Source: Legionella gratiana (GTDB lineage Bacteria > Pseudomonadota > Gammaproteobacteria > Legionellales > Legionellaceae). From it: a stretch of DNA of 64,000 nucleotides. A model generated the notes under the pieces. It saw only the letters and a list, made by a program, of their open reading frames with translations, made no database searches and was not told where the DNA came from. Positions 50,474 to 59,802 of the stretch are shown here, in pieces. The first letter of the stretch is position 1; each line of letters begins with the position of its first letter. The position numbers and the translations under genes were made by a program. Location: assembly GCF_001467695.1 (NCBI RefSeq), contig NZ_LNYE01000020.1, positions 659,350-723,349 on the forward strand, read 5' to 3'.

Positions 50474-51610
50474 TTATCCTTCTGTTAGTGATATCCCTTG
50501 AGGATGAGAAGAAAACAATAATGTATAGTAAACAGATAAAGTTTGTTTCGCAATAAGCTCCCATTTAAATTTATTGAGTAATGGGTATGCATTGTTTCCT
50601 AATTCAGAACGTAATGCTTCATCATGAATAAGTTGGGTTATTCTTTTTATCATTTCATGTGTTGAAGAAACTAAAAAACCTGTTTTTCCTGAAGAGATTA
50701 TGTCAGAAATTCCATTATTAGTATAAGCAACAGTTGGGACTTTGTGATAAATTGCTTCTAATATAACCATTCCAAATGCTTCGTGAGGGGAGGTTAAAAC
50801 AAAAATATCGGTTTGCTGTATTAAATGAAATACGGCAATCCGTGATATATTTCCGGTAAAAAATAGATGTTCTGCAATTCCTAATTGATTGGCTATTCGT
50901 TGCAGTTTTTTGTTTTGTGGCCCATCCCCAACTATAAAAAATTTTAGTCTCTTATGTTTTTTAAGCAGTTCGTGAGCAATCAAGATAAAATCAATCACCT
51001 TTTTCTTGCCCGATAATCGAGATACGGTGGTAATGATGAGTTCATCAGATTTTTTAGCCACAGAGACAGACTTTTCTGCTCCATTTGGAGAAAATATATC
51101 AAACCCATTGGGAATATAGTAAGTGATTGCATTTTTTTTTAAAGATTTCATATTATCTACAACGGCATGGCTGACGCAAATCACATGCTTAACAAATATT
51201 GCGAAGCCTCTAATTAAATATTTGTCGTGATTTCTATATAGGGAGTGGCTTGTCAAAACATGAGGTTTTTTTATTTTTTTCGCCAGTAACAGAGCTTGTA
51301 CTGCTAATATGGACCCTAAGCTATGGGCGTTTATAATATCAAATTGAGTAAAGAACTCGTTGTATTGGCGAGAAAAGCCTAAAAGCGTCATCCCCATCTG
51401 AGTATATGAAATCCGTTTAATTAATAGCGAACCTTTTCTCTCCTCTGATGGGTAATTTTTTCTTTTACGCGTTATAATGCATACCTGATGTCCAAGTGCT
51501 GCTAAGTTTCTTCCTAAAGCATCAACACAATACTCTACTCCGCCTATCTGAGGGAAATAGTTATCCGTAATTAATGCAATCTTTAATGATTGTGGCTGCA
51601 TTAGAGTCAC
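50474..51610 (-). CDS. GT4-family glycosyltransferase
   Basis: A 378-residue GT-B enzyme. The N-terminus shows the loop LITDNYFPQIGGVEYCV, then HVLTSHSLYR, and the donor domain has TVSRLSGKKKVIDFI near 195, FFIVGDGPQNKKLQ near 225 and VLTSPHEAFGMVILEAI near 285 with the E-x7-E. Members use UDP- or GDP-sugars. It lies in the middle of the minus-strand sugar operon. Substrates unknown. Confidence 0.88.
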   Translation of the reverse strand: MTLMQPQSLKIALITDNYFPQIGGVEYCVDALGRNLAALGHQVCIITRKRKNYPSEERKGSLLIKRISYTQMGMTLLGFSRQYNEFFTQFDIINAHSLGSILAVQALLLAKKIKKPHVLTSHSLYRNHDKYLIRGFAIFVKHVICVSHAVVDNMKSLKKNAITYYIPNGFDIFSPNGAEKSVSVAKKSDELIITTVSRLSGKKKVIDFILIAHELLKKHKRLKFFIVGDGPQNKKLQRIANQLGIAEHLFFTGNISRIAVFHLIQQTDIFVLTSPHEAFGMVILEAIYHKVPTVAYTNNGISDIISSGKTGFLVSSTHEMIKRITQLIHDEALRSELGNNAYPLLNKFKWELIAKQTLSVYYTLLFSSHPQGISLTEG

Positions 51611-51643
51611 TCGTATATTTTGTATTTAAGATTATGAAATTAT

Positions 51644-52420
51644 TTATTGATAATTTTCTAATTCATTTAAGTCCATTAATAATGAAGACCAGGGATTTGG
51701 ATGTCTATTACGTTCATTCCATTTTTGCTTTAATGATTTTTTCTTTGTATTTGTTTTCTTCCATGAGCCATGAAAATGGTGTTTGGCGTACATGTTGATG
51801 TTAAATGGCCATATATTAGGGTAATTCAATGGAGGCATCCAGTAAATCTGCGATAGAATGTGAATATCTTTAGTATATTTTAATTGATAATAAAGACGAG
51901 TTAACATTCGTGGGCCTGTCATGTCTTCAATGTCCTCATTGTTTTGAATTTTAGTACCGTCCATTATTAAAGTGACAATATGATTAATTATTTTTTTTAA
52001 GAACCAATGTTTTGGTTCTGCAGCGAAGATACAGTTCGCCAACTGAAAAGGAAAGGAATAGCCTAATTTATGCTGATTTATATGAGTTAATTTTGCTTCA
52101 ACACTTAGAAGCAGCCCATTAAACGGCATAAAACAGTCAAAGGATTTGTAGCATTCCATATCTATATCAGCATAAATTCCTCCATAATGAAAAACAATGA
52201 GATACCGAAAAAAATCTGCTTTTTGTACCCCTGTTTGCAGGCGACTATAGGGTATTACATATTCAGGGTAAAATTGGGTAATAAAATCTACACAGTTTAA
52301 ATCATCATAAAAAGAATAAGAAAAGCTGGGATTATGTTGGCGCCAAGAATTTTGATAATCCTTTAATGGAGCGTCCATTGCAGCATTTTTCCATGTTTGA
52401 TGAATATGTTTGGGTATCAT
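51644..52420 (-). CDS. GT32-family glycosyltransferase with DXD motif (OCH1/MIPC synthase-like)
   Basis: A 258-residue protein of the type I would assign to GT32. The N-terminus MIPKHIHQTWKNAAMDAPLK and the motif YGGIYADIDMECYKS near residue 80 are the signature. In fungi this family includes Och1 mannosyltransferase and Sur1/Csh1, which mannosylates inositol phosphorylceramide; in bacteria it occurs in capsule and toxin genes. A GT32 within 10 kb of the ceramide-type genes raises the idea of glycosphingolipid decoration. The sequence alone does not tell. Confidence 0.75.
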   Translation of the reverse strand: MIPKHIHQTWKNAAMDAPLKDYQNSWRQHNPSFSYSFYDDLNCVDFITQFYPEYVIPYSRLQTGVQKADFFRYLIVFHYGGIYADIDMECYKSFDCFMPFNGLLLSVEAKLTHINQHKLGYSFPFQLANCIFAAEPKHWFLKKIINHIVTLIMDGTKIQNNEDIEDMTGPRMLTRLYYQLKYTKDIHILSQIYWMPPLNYPNIWPFNINMYAKHHFHGSWKKTNTKKKSLKQKWNERNRHPNPWSSLLMDLNELENYQ

Positions 52421-52550
52421 ATTAAACCCTCATCTTTATTGAGGATGATAATGATAAATGGAATTCCTTTGCGAAGACCAGTACCCTAATGGAAAATGAT
52501 AAGATATCGAAAAAAATCAGCTTTTGCATCTCAGTTACCAATCGAACTCT

Positions 52551-54083
52551 CTAAAACTCGGACATAAACATTGCCTCAACCAAGTGCCTGGCAAATTTGA
52601 TATCTGCAATTTTTACTCCCTTGTTTTTATCAATAATAACGTTTTTTACAAAAGCAACGCTTGTATTTGCAAGAAGTTTTAATTTTTTTAATCCAGTATA
52701 TTCATTGAAGTATCTAAAACGAAATATACCGCCGAGTGAGCGAATTATAGAGTCATTATAAAGCAGATGTTTTGATGAACTAATATAAAAATCATGTAAT
52801 GGAAGCAGATCAAAATGTCTTCCATAAAAACCGTAGCTTTCCTCAGAGTCCATCATCATTGAACCGATACGTCCAAAATTACTAAATAGAGGATAAAAAA
52901 GCATATCACTTTTTGATAGAAGGAAAAAATCAGCAAAAAGCTTTAAACAAGCACTATATGACTCCTGATTTTCAGGATAGGAAATATGCAAGATTGGATC
53001 ATTGATTGTAAGTGCATCAACCCCCTTTTCTTTTAAATAATTTTTTGCTGAATCGGCATAAGCAGTGTTATCAGCAGTAACAAAAATTTTAAGATCAGAG
53101 CTGTTTACTGTAGCGATTTTCTCAAGAACTTTATCACAATATATTTTAAGATCATTCATGCTTAAACAGGGTACTTCATCTCTAATCACACCACTTCTGA
53201 TCTGTAGTCCAACTAGACGTTTTTCGGGATAGGATAATAGAGATAAAGTCTGCGAAATTTTTTCAAGTAAGTTATCTTTTGGTATTAATATCTTCCTAAA
53301 AATCTCTTTATATGCTTCGCGTAGATCTGTTTTAAAATCACTCAATCGATGTTTGAAATGAGGATTCAAATAAAGGGCGTAATGAAAGCATTCATTGCCA
53401 ATTACATGAGCCGTAGTATTTAATTCATTAAAATTGCTTTGAGCTAAAATCTCAGTATATCTATATTGGGTATCAAGATAATCAATGTCGTATTCTAGTG
53501 GGTTTGCAATCTCGTCGTATTTCGTTAAAAAAATTTCAGGCATAAAAGGTGCATCAAGAAAAAGCTCAACATCTAATGCCTTAGCAAGAACCATGGCTGA
53601 TGCTAGACCAACAATACGATCGCCAAAACCAACTTGGATCTTTGAAAAATGGAAAATAATTTTTTTACACTTAAATTCATTCTTGAGAGTTGTCTCTTTT
53701 TTGCAATTAATTATCTGCTCATCTTTAAAAGAGAGGTAGCTACGATTTCTAGAGAAAACATTAGGAGATTTAAATTTTAAAATCCTACTGTATTTTTTCA
53801 CTAGTGTATCAAGAGTCAATTCGTTAATTGAATGAACGCCAGGTTGAAGCTCTAATAACAATATGAAAATAATGTCTAAAGACTTTTTCAAAATAACAAT
53901 ACGAGACCTAGAAATTTTTCCATTAAACAAGAGAGTTATTCTGTCTTGAATTTCAGTATATGTCTCTGTTCCACTAAGAGTTAATTTAGAAGGAGAGTAT
54001 TCAATAACAAGTGAGTCTTTATAATGTATGCTCTTATCATTTATTTTATAAGCATATTTTGAAAAATGAGACCTGTGATTCAT
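52551..54083 (-). CDS. Hypothetical protein with fucosyltransferase-like C-terminal domain
   Basis: A 510-residue protein. The first 110 residues (YSPSKLTLSGTETYTEIQD, then ILLLELQPGVHSI) form a small separate domain that could be PqqD-like, at low confidence. From about 140 the pattern VGFGDRIVGLASAMVLAKAL, VGLQIRSGV near 295 and FADFFLLSKSDMLFYPLFSN near 405 resembles GT11/GT23/GT37-type fucosyltransferases, which bind GDP-fucose through a loop with HxRxxD-like residues; here IRSG is at the equivalent place. I call it a candidate sugar transferase only. It begins the minus-strand run of sugar genes. Confidence 0.5.
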   Translation of the reverse strand: MNHRSHFSKYAYKINDKSIHYKDSLVIEYSPSKLTLSGTETYTEIQDRITLLFNGKISRSRIVILKKSLDIIFILLLELQPGVHSINELTLDTLVKKYSRILKFKSPNVFSRNRSYLSFKDEQIINCKKETTLKNEFKCKKIIFHFSKIQVGFGDRIVGLASAMVLAKALDVELFLDAPFMPEIFLTKYDEIANPLEYDIDYLDTQYRYTEILAQSNFNELNTTAHVIGNECFHYALYLNPHFKHRLSDFKTDLREAYKEIFRKILIPKDNLLEKISQTLSLLSYPEKRLVGLQIRSGVIRDEVPCLSMNDLKIYCDKVLEKIATVNSSDLKIFVTADNTAYADSAKNYLKEKGVDALTINDPILHISYPENQESYSACLKLFADFFLLSKSDMLFYPLFSNFGRIGSMMMDSEESYGFYGRHFDLLPLHDFYISSSKHLLYNDSIIRSLGGIFRFRYFNEYTGLKKLKLLANTSVAFVKNVIIDKNKGVKIADIKFARHLVEAMFMSEF

Positions 54084-54126
54084 CTTGAAAAAAATCTCCT
54101 ATTCTTAACGTAAGTTGTAGTTAACT

Positions 54127-54187
54127 AGGATCTGTTGACAATTCAGTTCCCGCCTTCCGCGACTTGGAAGACGAATGTCAACAGGTC
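54127..54187. repeat. Degenerate family-1 element
   Basis: AGGATCTGTTGACAATTC at 54127 is the left end of family 1, and GAATGTCAACAGGTC near 54173-54187 is a worn right end. Only about 25 bases lie between, so the interior has been lost or replaced. Confidence 0.6.
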
Positions 54188-54290
54188 GATAGTTTTATTT
54201 AGAACTGGATTCCGTATAAAATGCTGCGCGCTTTACGGGATAGCGACATAAAATGCATTTCTATGCCTTTTATGTCAAACGCATGTTAAT
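54188..54290. repeat. Family-2 element remnant, inverted
   Basis: Read on the minus strand, GACATAAAAGGCATAGAAATG, GCTATCCCG and ATCCAGTTCTAAATAAAA follow one another as in the full family-2 element (47281-47356: ACGTCACTAAACAAACGTTATCCCG and GGGATCCAGTTCTAAATAAAA). It is diverged, but gene-free and colinear. It directly abuts the family-1 remnant at 54127, the same pairing as at 47119-47406. Confidence 0.55.
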
Positions 54291-54311
54291 TAATAGGTGC
54301 ATTATTACTGT

Positions 54312-55304
54312 TCACTCCACTTGGGCAATTTCGAACATCCGCTCTTTCTTTTCTACCTGCATTTTTATCCAGTCATACGTAGATTTAATACCCTTTAGTA
54401 ATGATACACTTGGCTGCCAATTTAATTTTTGGGCAATAAGTTTATTATCAGAGTTTCTGCCGCGTACCCCTTCTGGGCCAGGAATATTTTGAATGTTTAA
54501 TTTTTTTCCTGATAATTCAATAATCATTTTAGCCAAATGATTAATGGTTACCATTTCCTCAGAACCAATATTCACTGGCCCTTCAAAATTAGATCGCATC
54601 AACCGTAATGTACCCTCAACACATTCATCAATATATAAAAAAGAACGAGTTTGCTTTCCATCACCCCAAACTTCAATGGATTCATTATCCCTGGCGGTTG
54701 CAACTTTACGACACAATGCAGCAGGAGATTTCTCCCGCCCACCAGTCCAAGTTCCTTCTGGACCAAAAATATTATGATAACGAGCTATACGAACGTTAAT
54801 TTGATAATTGCGAGCATATGCTAAGTATAATCGTTCACTAAATAATTTTTCCCAACCATACTCACTATCTGGTGCTGCTGGGTAGGCTGAATCCTCAGAA
54901 CATTTTGGATTCAAGGGGTCTAACTGATTGTACTTAGGGTATATACATGCAGAGGATGAATAAAAAATTCTACCAACTCGCCTGTCTTTTGCGATATCCA
55001 ACATGTTCAAGTTGATAGCCGCAGAATTGTGCAAAATATCTGCGTCATTATCTCCAGTAAATACAAATCCTGCTCCACCCATATCAGCCGCCAATTGATA
55101 GACTTCATCAAAGGGAGTATCTAATATTTTTTTACATACTAGAGGATCGCGTAAATCGCCAATGACAAATTCATCAGCTTTAGTTTTTGAAAATTCCGGG
55201 CTTTTTAAATCTACTCCACGAACAAAAAAACCTTCTTTTTTCAAACGGTTAACCAGATGGCTCCCTATAAATCCCCCTGCACCACAAACCAGTGCTTTTT
55301 TCAT
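54312..55304 (-). CDS. GDP-mannose 3,5-epimerase-like NAD-dependent epimerase
   Basis: A 330-residue extended SDR. ALVCGAGGFIGSHLVNRLKK is the NAD site, LAADMGGAGFVFTGD near 70, YSSSACIYPKYNQ near 110, catalytic YGWEK near 145, RYHNIFGPEGTWTGGREKSP near 175, GDGKQTRSFLYIDECVEG near 210, and IPGPEGVRGRNSDN near 275. The last three closely resemble the plant GDP-mannose 3',5'-epimerase (GME), which makes GDP-L-galactose and GDP-L-gulose. A bacterial product could be an unusual L-sugar for the surface glycan. The start MKKALV (55304) has AAGGGAC six bases upstream. Confidence 0.8.
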   Translation of the reverse strand: MKKALVCGAGGFIGSHLVNRLKKEGFFVRGVDLKSPEFSKTKADEFVIGDLRDPLVCKKILDTPFDEVYQLAADMGGAGFVFTGDNDADILHNSAAINLNMLDIAKDRRVGRIFYSSSACIYPKYNQLDPLNPKCSEDSAYPAAPDSEYGWEKLFSERLYLAYARNYQINVRIARYHNIFGPEGTWTGGREKSPAALCRKVATARDNESIEVWGDGKQTRSFLYIDECVEGTLRLMRSNFEGPVNIGSEEMVTINHLAKMIIELSGKKLNIQNIPGPEGVRGRNSDNKLIAQKLNWQPSVSLLKGIKSTYDWIKMQVEKKERMFEIAQVE

Positions 55305-55382
55305 AACTTGTCCCTTTTTTATAGTCCTTTTTATAAAAGTCAAATCAACTCTATCAGTTTTCTTAAAGTGTCTGTTATGGGC

Positions 55383-56771
55383 TTATTTTTTCTCTGAAGA
55401 AATGATGTTTCCTCCTAATGCTTTATAAAGATTGATTTGAGTCATTTGAAGTCGAACGGTATTTTGCAGGTAAGCAAGCTCTATACGACTTAATTCTTCT
55501 TCTGCGCGAAGTACTGTATTAAAATCAGAATAAGATTTTTGATAAACATCTTTCGCTAGTTTTAAAGCAAGTCTCTTTTGTTCCACTGCTCGCTTAAGAT
55601 GAATGGCGCTTTCTTTGTAATGTTGAAGATAATCATATTGAGTTTCAACCTCATGCAAGGCACGCATCACAGCGAGTTGATATTGTATGACTATAATGGC
55701 TTTTTCACGTTTACGTAATTCAATGGTATTGAATAAAGCGGCATTGAATATGGGAGCTGTAAAAGTTCCATAGAAAGTAGATTCAGGATTTTGGACGGTA
55801 AGAAGATTACGTGCAGTAAGAATGCTGCCTGCGATGGTTTGAGTTTGCCATCCTAACAACCATCCTATGGTCACTTGAGGTAATAAGTTTGCCATTGTAG
55901 CCCGAATATTTGCATGAGCCACAGCTACTCGCCGTTCGGCGGCTCTAATATCGGGTCGTCGCTGTAAAAGCTCGGCAGGAAGTCCTAAATTAATATTTTG
56001 ATTGATTTGAGGAATTGGCTTAAGGGGTAATAATTTCTTTGCCAATACTCCAGGATTATTCCCCGTTAATAGTTCAATTTTATGCAATAGGGTTGTAGTT
56101 AATGCTTTATTCTGTTCTAACTCAACCAGTTGAGTTTCAATTAATCCATCTTGTTGTGCAAAATTCAAATAATTAGCAAACCCTTCTTTATAACGTGATT
56201 TGATAAATTGAAGTATTTGTTTATTACCTGAAATATTATTGTTCAATACGATGTTTCTTGCTTGTGCTTCACGTAACTCCAAGTAAGAGGAAGCAATTTC
56301 TGCATATAAATTAATTAATGCAAAATCAAGCTCTTCTTGTTCCACTTGTAAATTTGCTTTAGCCATTTCTTTTAGTTGACGGTTTTTGCCAAAAATATCA
56401 GGATCTAAATTACCTGTTAACGCGATAAGTTGATTGATATCAAATCCTGTTCCAGTTGGAGGAGAGGCACCAAGTGTCGCTGTGGGAAATAATTGGGCCA
56501 TTGCTATAGCATATTGGGCCCGTGCTGCACTTACCCGAGTTTGTGCAGCTTTTAAATTTAAATTATAGACTGCTTGTTGTTCAATTAAATCATTTAATAT
56601 GGGATCATGAAAATTACGCCACCAAGCCTCTTCATTTTTTACTAAAGACACATGTTGAACTTTATTGCTCCAGTTGGAGGGTACAGGAGCAGTAGGAGGA
56701 ACATATTTGGGGCCAATAGAGCATCCTGTCAGAAAAAGAACAACTAATGCGAAATAATAGAAATAGTTCAT
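55383..56771 (-). CDS. Outer-membrane efflux lipoprotein (TolC/NodT family) of DevBCA-type system
   Basis: An outer-membrane channel component of about 462 residues. The start is placed at ATG 56771, which gives a lipoprotein signal MNYFYYFALVVLFLTGCSIG; the longer frame would add 37 unlikely residues and overlap the adaptor gene. Two OEP repeats follow, with QRRPDIRAAERRVAVAHANI near 275 as the family landmark. Its start lies seven bases after the adaptor stop, so the four genes permease, ATPase, adaptor and channel form one operon. Confidence 0.87.
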   Translation of the reverse strand: MNYFYYFALVVLFLTGCSIGPKYVPPTAPVPSNWSNKVQHVSLVKNEEAWWRNFHDPILNDLIEQQAVYNLNLKAAQTRVSAARAQYAIAMAQLFPTATLGASPPTGTGFDINQLIALTGNLDPDIFGKNRQLKEMAKANLQVEQEELDFALINLYAEIASSYLELREAQARNIVLNNNISGNKQILQFIKSRYKEGFANYLNFAQQDGLIETQLVELEQNKALTTTLLHKIELLTGNNPGVLAKKLLPLKPIPQINQNINLGLPAELLQRRPDIRAAERRVAVAHANIRATMANLLPQVTIGWLLGWQTQTIAGSILTARNLLTVQNPESTFYGTFTAPIFNAALFNTIELRKREKAIIVIQYQLAVMRALHEVETQYDYLQHYKESAIHLKRAVEQKRLALKLAKDVYQKSYSDFNTVLRAEEELSRIELAYLQNTVRLQMTQINLYKALGGNIISSEKK

Positions 56772-56778
56772 GATAGGA

Positions 56779-57666
56779 TCACGTATTTTTAACGGGAATA
56801 TGAGCATCAAGTTGACGACCTGCAGCAAGATTAGGGTAATCTTTTCTATTAAAAAAGTATAATGCTTCTTGCACTCGCGCATTTAAGCGATCATTATTAA
56901 TAATGTAACGATCAAGTTGAATAAAGGTTAAAGGAATATTTAAATCTTCTCCAGTTAAATATGCGGCAGTTTCAGGAGAAAATTTTTTCGTATCTCGTTC
57001 TTCTATAGAAACACGTACGATTACTTTTTGCGCATCTCCTAAGAGAATGACTTGGCTTCCTCCGCCAACGAACTCATCAACATGAGCATTAATTTGTAAA
57101 ACAATTCCATCTTTCGGTGCTACAACGTTAAATTGGCGGAGAGCCAATTCAGCATTTTTTAGATTTGCTTTTGCCGTGTCCAAGCTGTGCTGCAATTGCT
57201 CTATTTGTATTGTTCCCATTTTCACTTCATAAGCTTTTTCGCGTACATCAGCTTGATTAATGGCGCGTTTATCAATACTTTTTAATCGTTTTAATTGCGC
57301 TTCCGCATGCTTTAAATTTTTTGTCTGAATCATAAGGTTGTTTTCTGCTTGTCTAAGTGCGCTCTGATTAACAGCCACATTATGCTGTCCTACTGTGTCA
57401 TCAAGTGAAAATAAAATTTCTCCTTGTTTTATCATCTGTCCCACTGTGACATGAATCTTTTTAATAATGCCACTTTGTATGGTTGGAACATGAGTTATGT
57501 CATTTGTAGCATCGATTATGGCTGGAGCAACCAACTCTTCATTCTTCACGGTAGCAGGCGCGGGCTGCATGTGGAGCATTGCCATTTTGCGATTCAATAC
57601 GAAATAAAAATAGGAGCCACCAACTAAAAGTAACAGCAAACTACAACCAATAATTTTTCTTTTCAT
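56779..57666 (-). CDS. HlyD-type membrane fusion protein (DevB-like)
   Basis: A periplasmic adaptor of 295 residues. N-terminal anchor (KIIGCSLLLLLVGGSYFYF), lipoyl-half (IQSGIIKKIHVTVGQMIKQG with LFSLDDTV), coiled coil (about 100-175) and second half (FNVVAPKDGIVLQINAHVDE), then a barrel. Its start overlaps the ATPase stop by four bases. With the FtsX-type permease and LolD-like ATPase it has the DevBCA layout. The C-terminal part is short. Confidence 0.87.
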   Translation of the reverse strand: MKRKIIGCSLLLLLVGGSYFYFVLNRKMAMLHMQPAPATVKNEELVAPAIIDATNDITHVPTIQSGIIKKIHVTVGQMIKQGEILFSLDDTVGQHNVAVNQSALRQAENNLMIQTKNLKHAEAQLKRLKSIDKRAINQADVREKAYEVKMGTIQIEQLQHSLDTAKANLKNAELALRQFNVVAPKDGIVLQINAHVDEFVGGGSQVILLGDAQKVIVRVSIEERDTKKFSPETAAYLTGEDLNIPLTFIQLDRYIINNDRLNARVQEALYFFNRKDYPNLAAGRQLDAHIPVKNT

Positions 57667-58391
57667 ACTGTTTCCTTTCGATAAGTCACTTGATAATCAT
57701 TTAATCCTTTGAACTCAAGTATTTTATCCGCATGTGGCATAATACGATAATCATGAGTGGAAATTAAAAAGGTGCATCCATGTTTTTGTGCATACTCTTC
57801 TATTAACGAAAAAACCACATCACTACTATCTCTATCTAAATTACTGGTGGGTTCGTCACAGAGAATTAAACGAGGAGCTCGGATTAATGCACGTCCCATC
57901 GCAATCCGTTGTTTTTGTCCACCCGATAGAGTATCTAATTTTGAGTAAATATGAATTTCAAGTCCTAAACGAATCATCAGCTGCTTTGCTTGTTGGTAAG
58001 CTTCTTCAGGTGAGACCCCATCGATTAACAAAGGCAATGCTAAATTTTCAAGTGCAGATAGAGCCGGAAATAAATGAAGATGTTGAAAAAGAAAGCTAAT
58101 ATGGGAGGCGCGAAAAGCAACTTTATTTTTAGGGGACATTTTATAAATGTCGTGTCCACACACTGCGCAAACCCCTTGATCCGGAGTGAGGATGCCTCCT
58201 ACTATCATGAGTAATGTTGTTTTTCCACATCCAGACGCACCCATCAACATGCCTATTTCTCCGGGGTGAAGAGCTAATGAAAAATTATCCAATACAGAAA
58301 GAGTTGTAGTGCCTGTTTGATATGTTTTAGCAATATCCATGCAATGTAAGGTAGGAATTTCGCTGTTATCCATTAATTTGAGTCGCGACAT
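57663..58391 (-). CDS. ABC transporter ATP-binding protein (DevA/LolD-like)
   Basis: A 242-residue ATPase with Walker A (LMGASGCGKTT near residue 50), Q-loop (SFLFQHLHLFP), signature LSGGQKQRIAMGRALIRAP near 150, and Walker B LILCDEPTSNLD. This is the MacB/LolD/DevA type that drives FtsX-fold permeases. It overlaps the permease gene by 19 bp and the adaptor gene by 4 bp. In cyanobacteria DevBCA with TolC exports heterocyst glycolipids. Confidence 0.92.
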   Translation of the reverse strand: MSRLKLMDNSEIPTLHCMDIAKTYQTGTTTLSVLDNFSLALHPGEIGMLMGASGCGKTTLLMIVGGILTPDQGVCAVCGHDIYKMSPKNKVAFRASHISFLFQHLHLFPALSALENLALPLLIDGVSPEEAYQQAKQLMIRLGLEIHIYSKLDTLSGGQKQRIAMGRALIRAPRLILCDEPTSNLDRDSSDVVFSLIEEYAQKHGCTFLISTHDYRIMPHADKILEFKGLNDYQVTYRKETV

Positions 58392-59611
58392 AATTCTACT
58401 GAATCCAAACGTAAGACTTTTAAGATAGCAAAATAAGAGGAAAAAACAATCACTATTGTTGAGCCAAGTGCTCCTAATAAAATAATTTGATGAGTTAGGT
58501 GAAATGCCACCGTTGTATCATGAAAAATCAATCCAAAAAGAATGGTAAGTGATAGACCAAGAATATAACCTAATCCTCCGGTAATAGCGGCCTGAAATAA
58601 TACCATTTTAATTAACGAAGAACTGGAAACTCCTAGCATTTTCAACATGCCGAATTGATGAAGGTGGGTTAAAACAAAATTGGTAAAGATCTGCCACATC
58701 ATAACAAGGCCAATAATGAACCCCACAATTGCTACAGCAATAAAAGCTATAACAATAGGTGTTTTTTCACGAAAAAATTGATTGGCACGATCGACAAATT
58801 GATCTGGCGTTAGAGGAAGAAAGCCGGTGGTTTTGCGAATTTCATAGGCGACTTGTTGCACATTATAGGACGGTTTTACTTTGACTAAAATAAAAGAGTT
58901 TCTATGTGAAATATCAGGAATATGGTTACTTGTCATGTATGCTTTAGGCTCATACATATAAGTACGCAATGGTTTAGTAATAGCCGTTACTATAAATTTG
59001 TTTTGGCCTTCAATCATTTTTTCACCCGGTTGAATTGTTCTTCCATCAGGTGTTTCGAATTGTTTTAAAGCATAACCATCAATAATAATTGAATTGGTCT
59101 TATGGATTGTAGATCTTGCACCTGCTATCATGGTTTCAGGCAAGCCAAGTAAGGAGTCTGGATCAACACCAATAAGTTCCCAATTTGAGATTTTTCCGGT
59201 GCCAGTATGTATCATAGTATACCATGTTCGATATAACTGTTTTGCCCAAAGTACTCCAGGAATACTACGAATGCGATAGATATCTATAGGTCTAAAATAT
59301 AGAGAATCTGAAAATGAAAAGGAAGTGTCGCCCATCACCCATAAATCAATACCAGTAATCGCCCGAATTGGCGCAACAATGCGGTCGGTTACTCCTTGAT
59401 AAATACCTGGTTGTTGCATAATGATGAAGGAAGAAAATGTCGCACCAATTACCATACCAATAAACTTGCGCTTACTGTTTACGAGCATTTTCAAAGCAAC
59501 AGAAAATAAATTGATGTGTTTCACATCAATTAATGAACGAGCTATTTTACCAATCATTCTTTTACTTAGTGCTCTATGGCAACCCTTTGAATATATGTTC
59601 ATCCGGAACAT
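58373..59611 (-). CDS. FtsX-fold ABC permease (DevC-like)
   Basis: A 412-residue permease with four membrane segments: one near the N-terminus (KFIGMVIGATFSSFIIM at about residue 50) and three in the C-terminal 140 residues (IVIAFIAVAIVGFIIGLVMM; then two more). The large extracytoplasmic domain lies between (about 70-280, GIDLWVMGDTSF). This is the type of MacB/DevC. The start may be an ATG at 59602 or 59557, as none has a clear Shine-Dalgarno. It is the first gene of the four-gene operon. Confidence 0.85.
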   Translation of the reverse strand: MFRMNIYSKGCHRALSKRMIGKIARSLIDVKHINLFSVALKMLVNSKRKFIGMVIGATFSSFIIMQQPGIYQGVTDRIVAPIRAITGIDLWVMGDTSFSFSDSLYFRPIDIYRIRSIPGVLWAKQLYRTWYTMIHTGTGKISNWELIGVDPDSLLGLPETMIAGARSTIHKTNSIIIDGYALKQFETPDGRTIQPGEKMIEGQNKFIVTAITKPLRTYMYEPKAYMTSNHIPDISHRNSFILVKVKPSYNVQQVAYEIRKTTGFLPLTPDQFVDRANQFFREKTPIVIAFIAVAIVGFIIGLVMMWQIFTNFVLTHLHQFGMLKMLGVSSSSLIKMVLFQAAITGGLGYILGLSLTILFGLIFHDTTVAFHLTHQIILLGALGSTIVIVFSSYFAILKVLRLDSVELCRDSN

Positions 59612-59762
59612 GCATAATACAGCAGTAGTTTAAACGAAGCTTTTAGATATCTCAAGAAATATAAGATATTTTAATAAATGGCTATATTATACAAAAGGTT
59701 AATAGGACTTACCTGAAAGAAGACTTATAGAGTTCTGTATATATTTTAATTGAATGTTGTTG

Positions 59763-59768
59763 TATAAT
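59763..59768 (+). promoter_or_regulatory. Possible -10 box (TATAAT)
   Basis: A perfect TATAAT lies 34 bp before the start of the ABC-2 permease gene. The expected -35 region (about 59740-59745, TATATT) does not match TTGACA, so this is only a candidate promoter for the exporter operon. Confidence 0.3.
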
Positions 59769-59802
59769 GACAACCTGAATGGATGTATTTATAGGAAATA
59801 AT

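Noticed and set aside
49656..50564. ATG at 50564 as start of the GT-A gene
   Set aside because: It would overlap the upstream glycosyltransferase gene by 91 bp. The TTG at 50453 has a good Shine-Dalgarno and removes the overlap.
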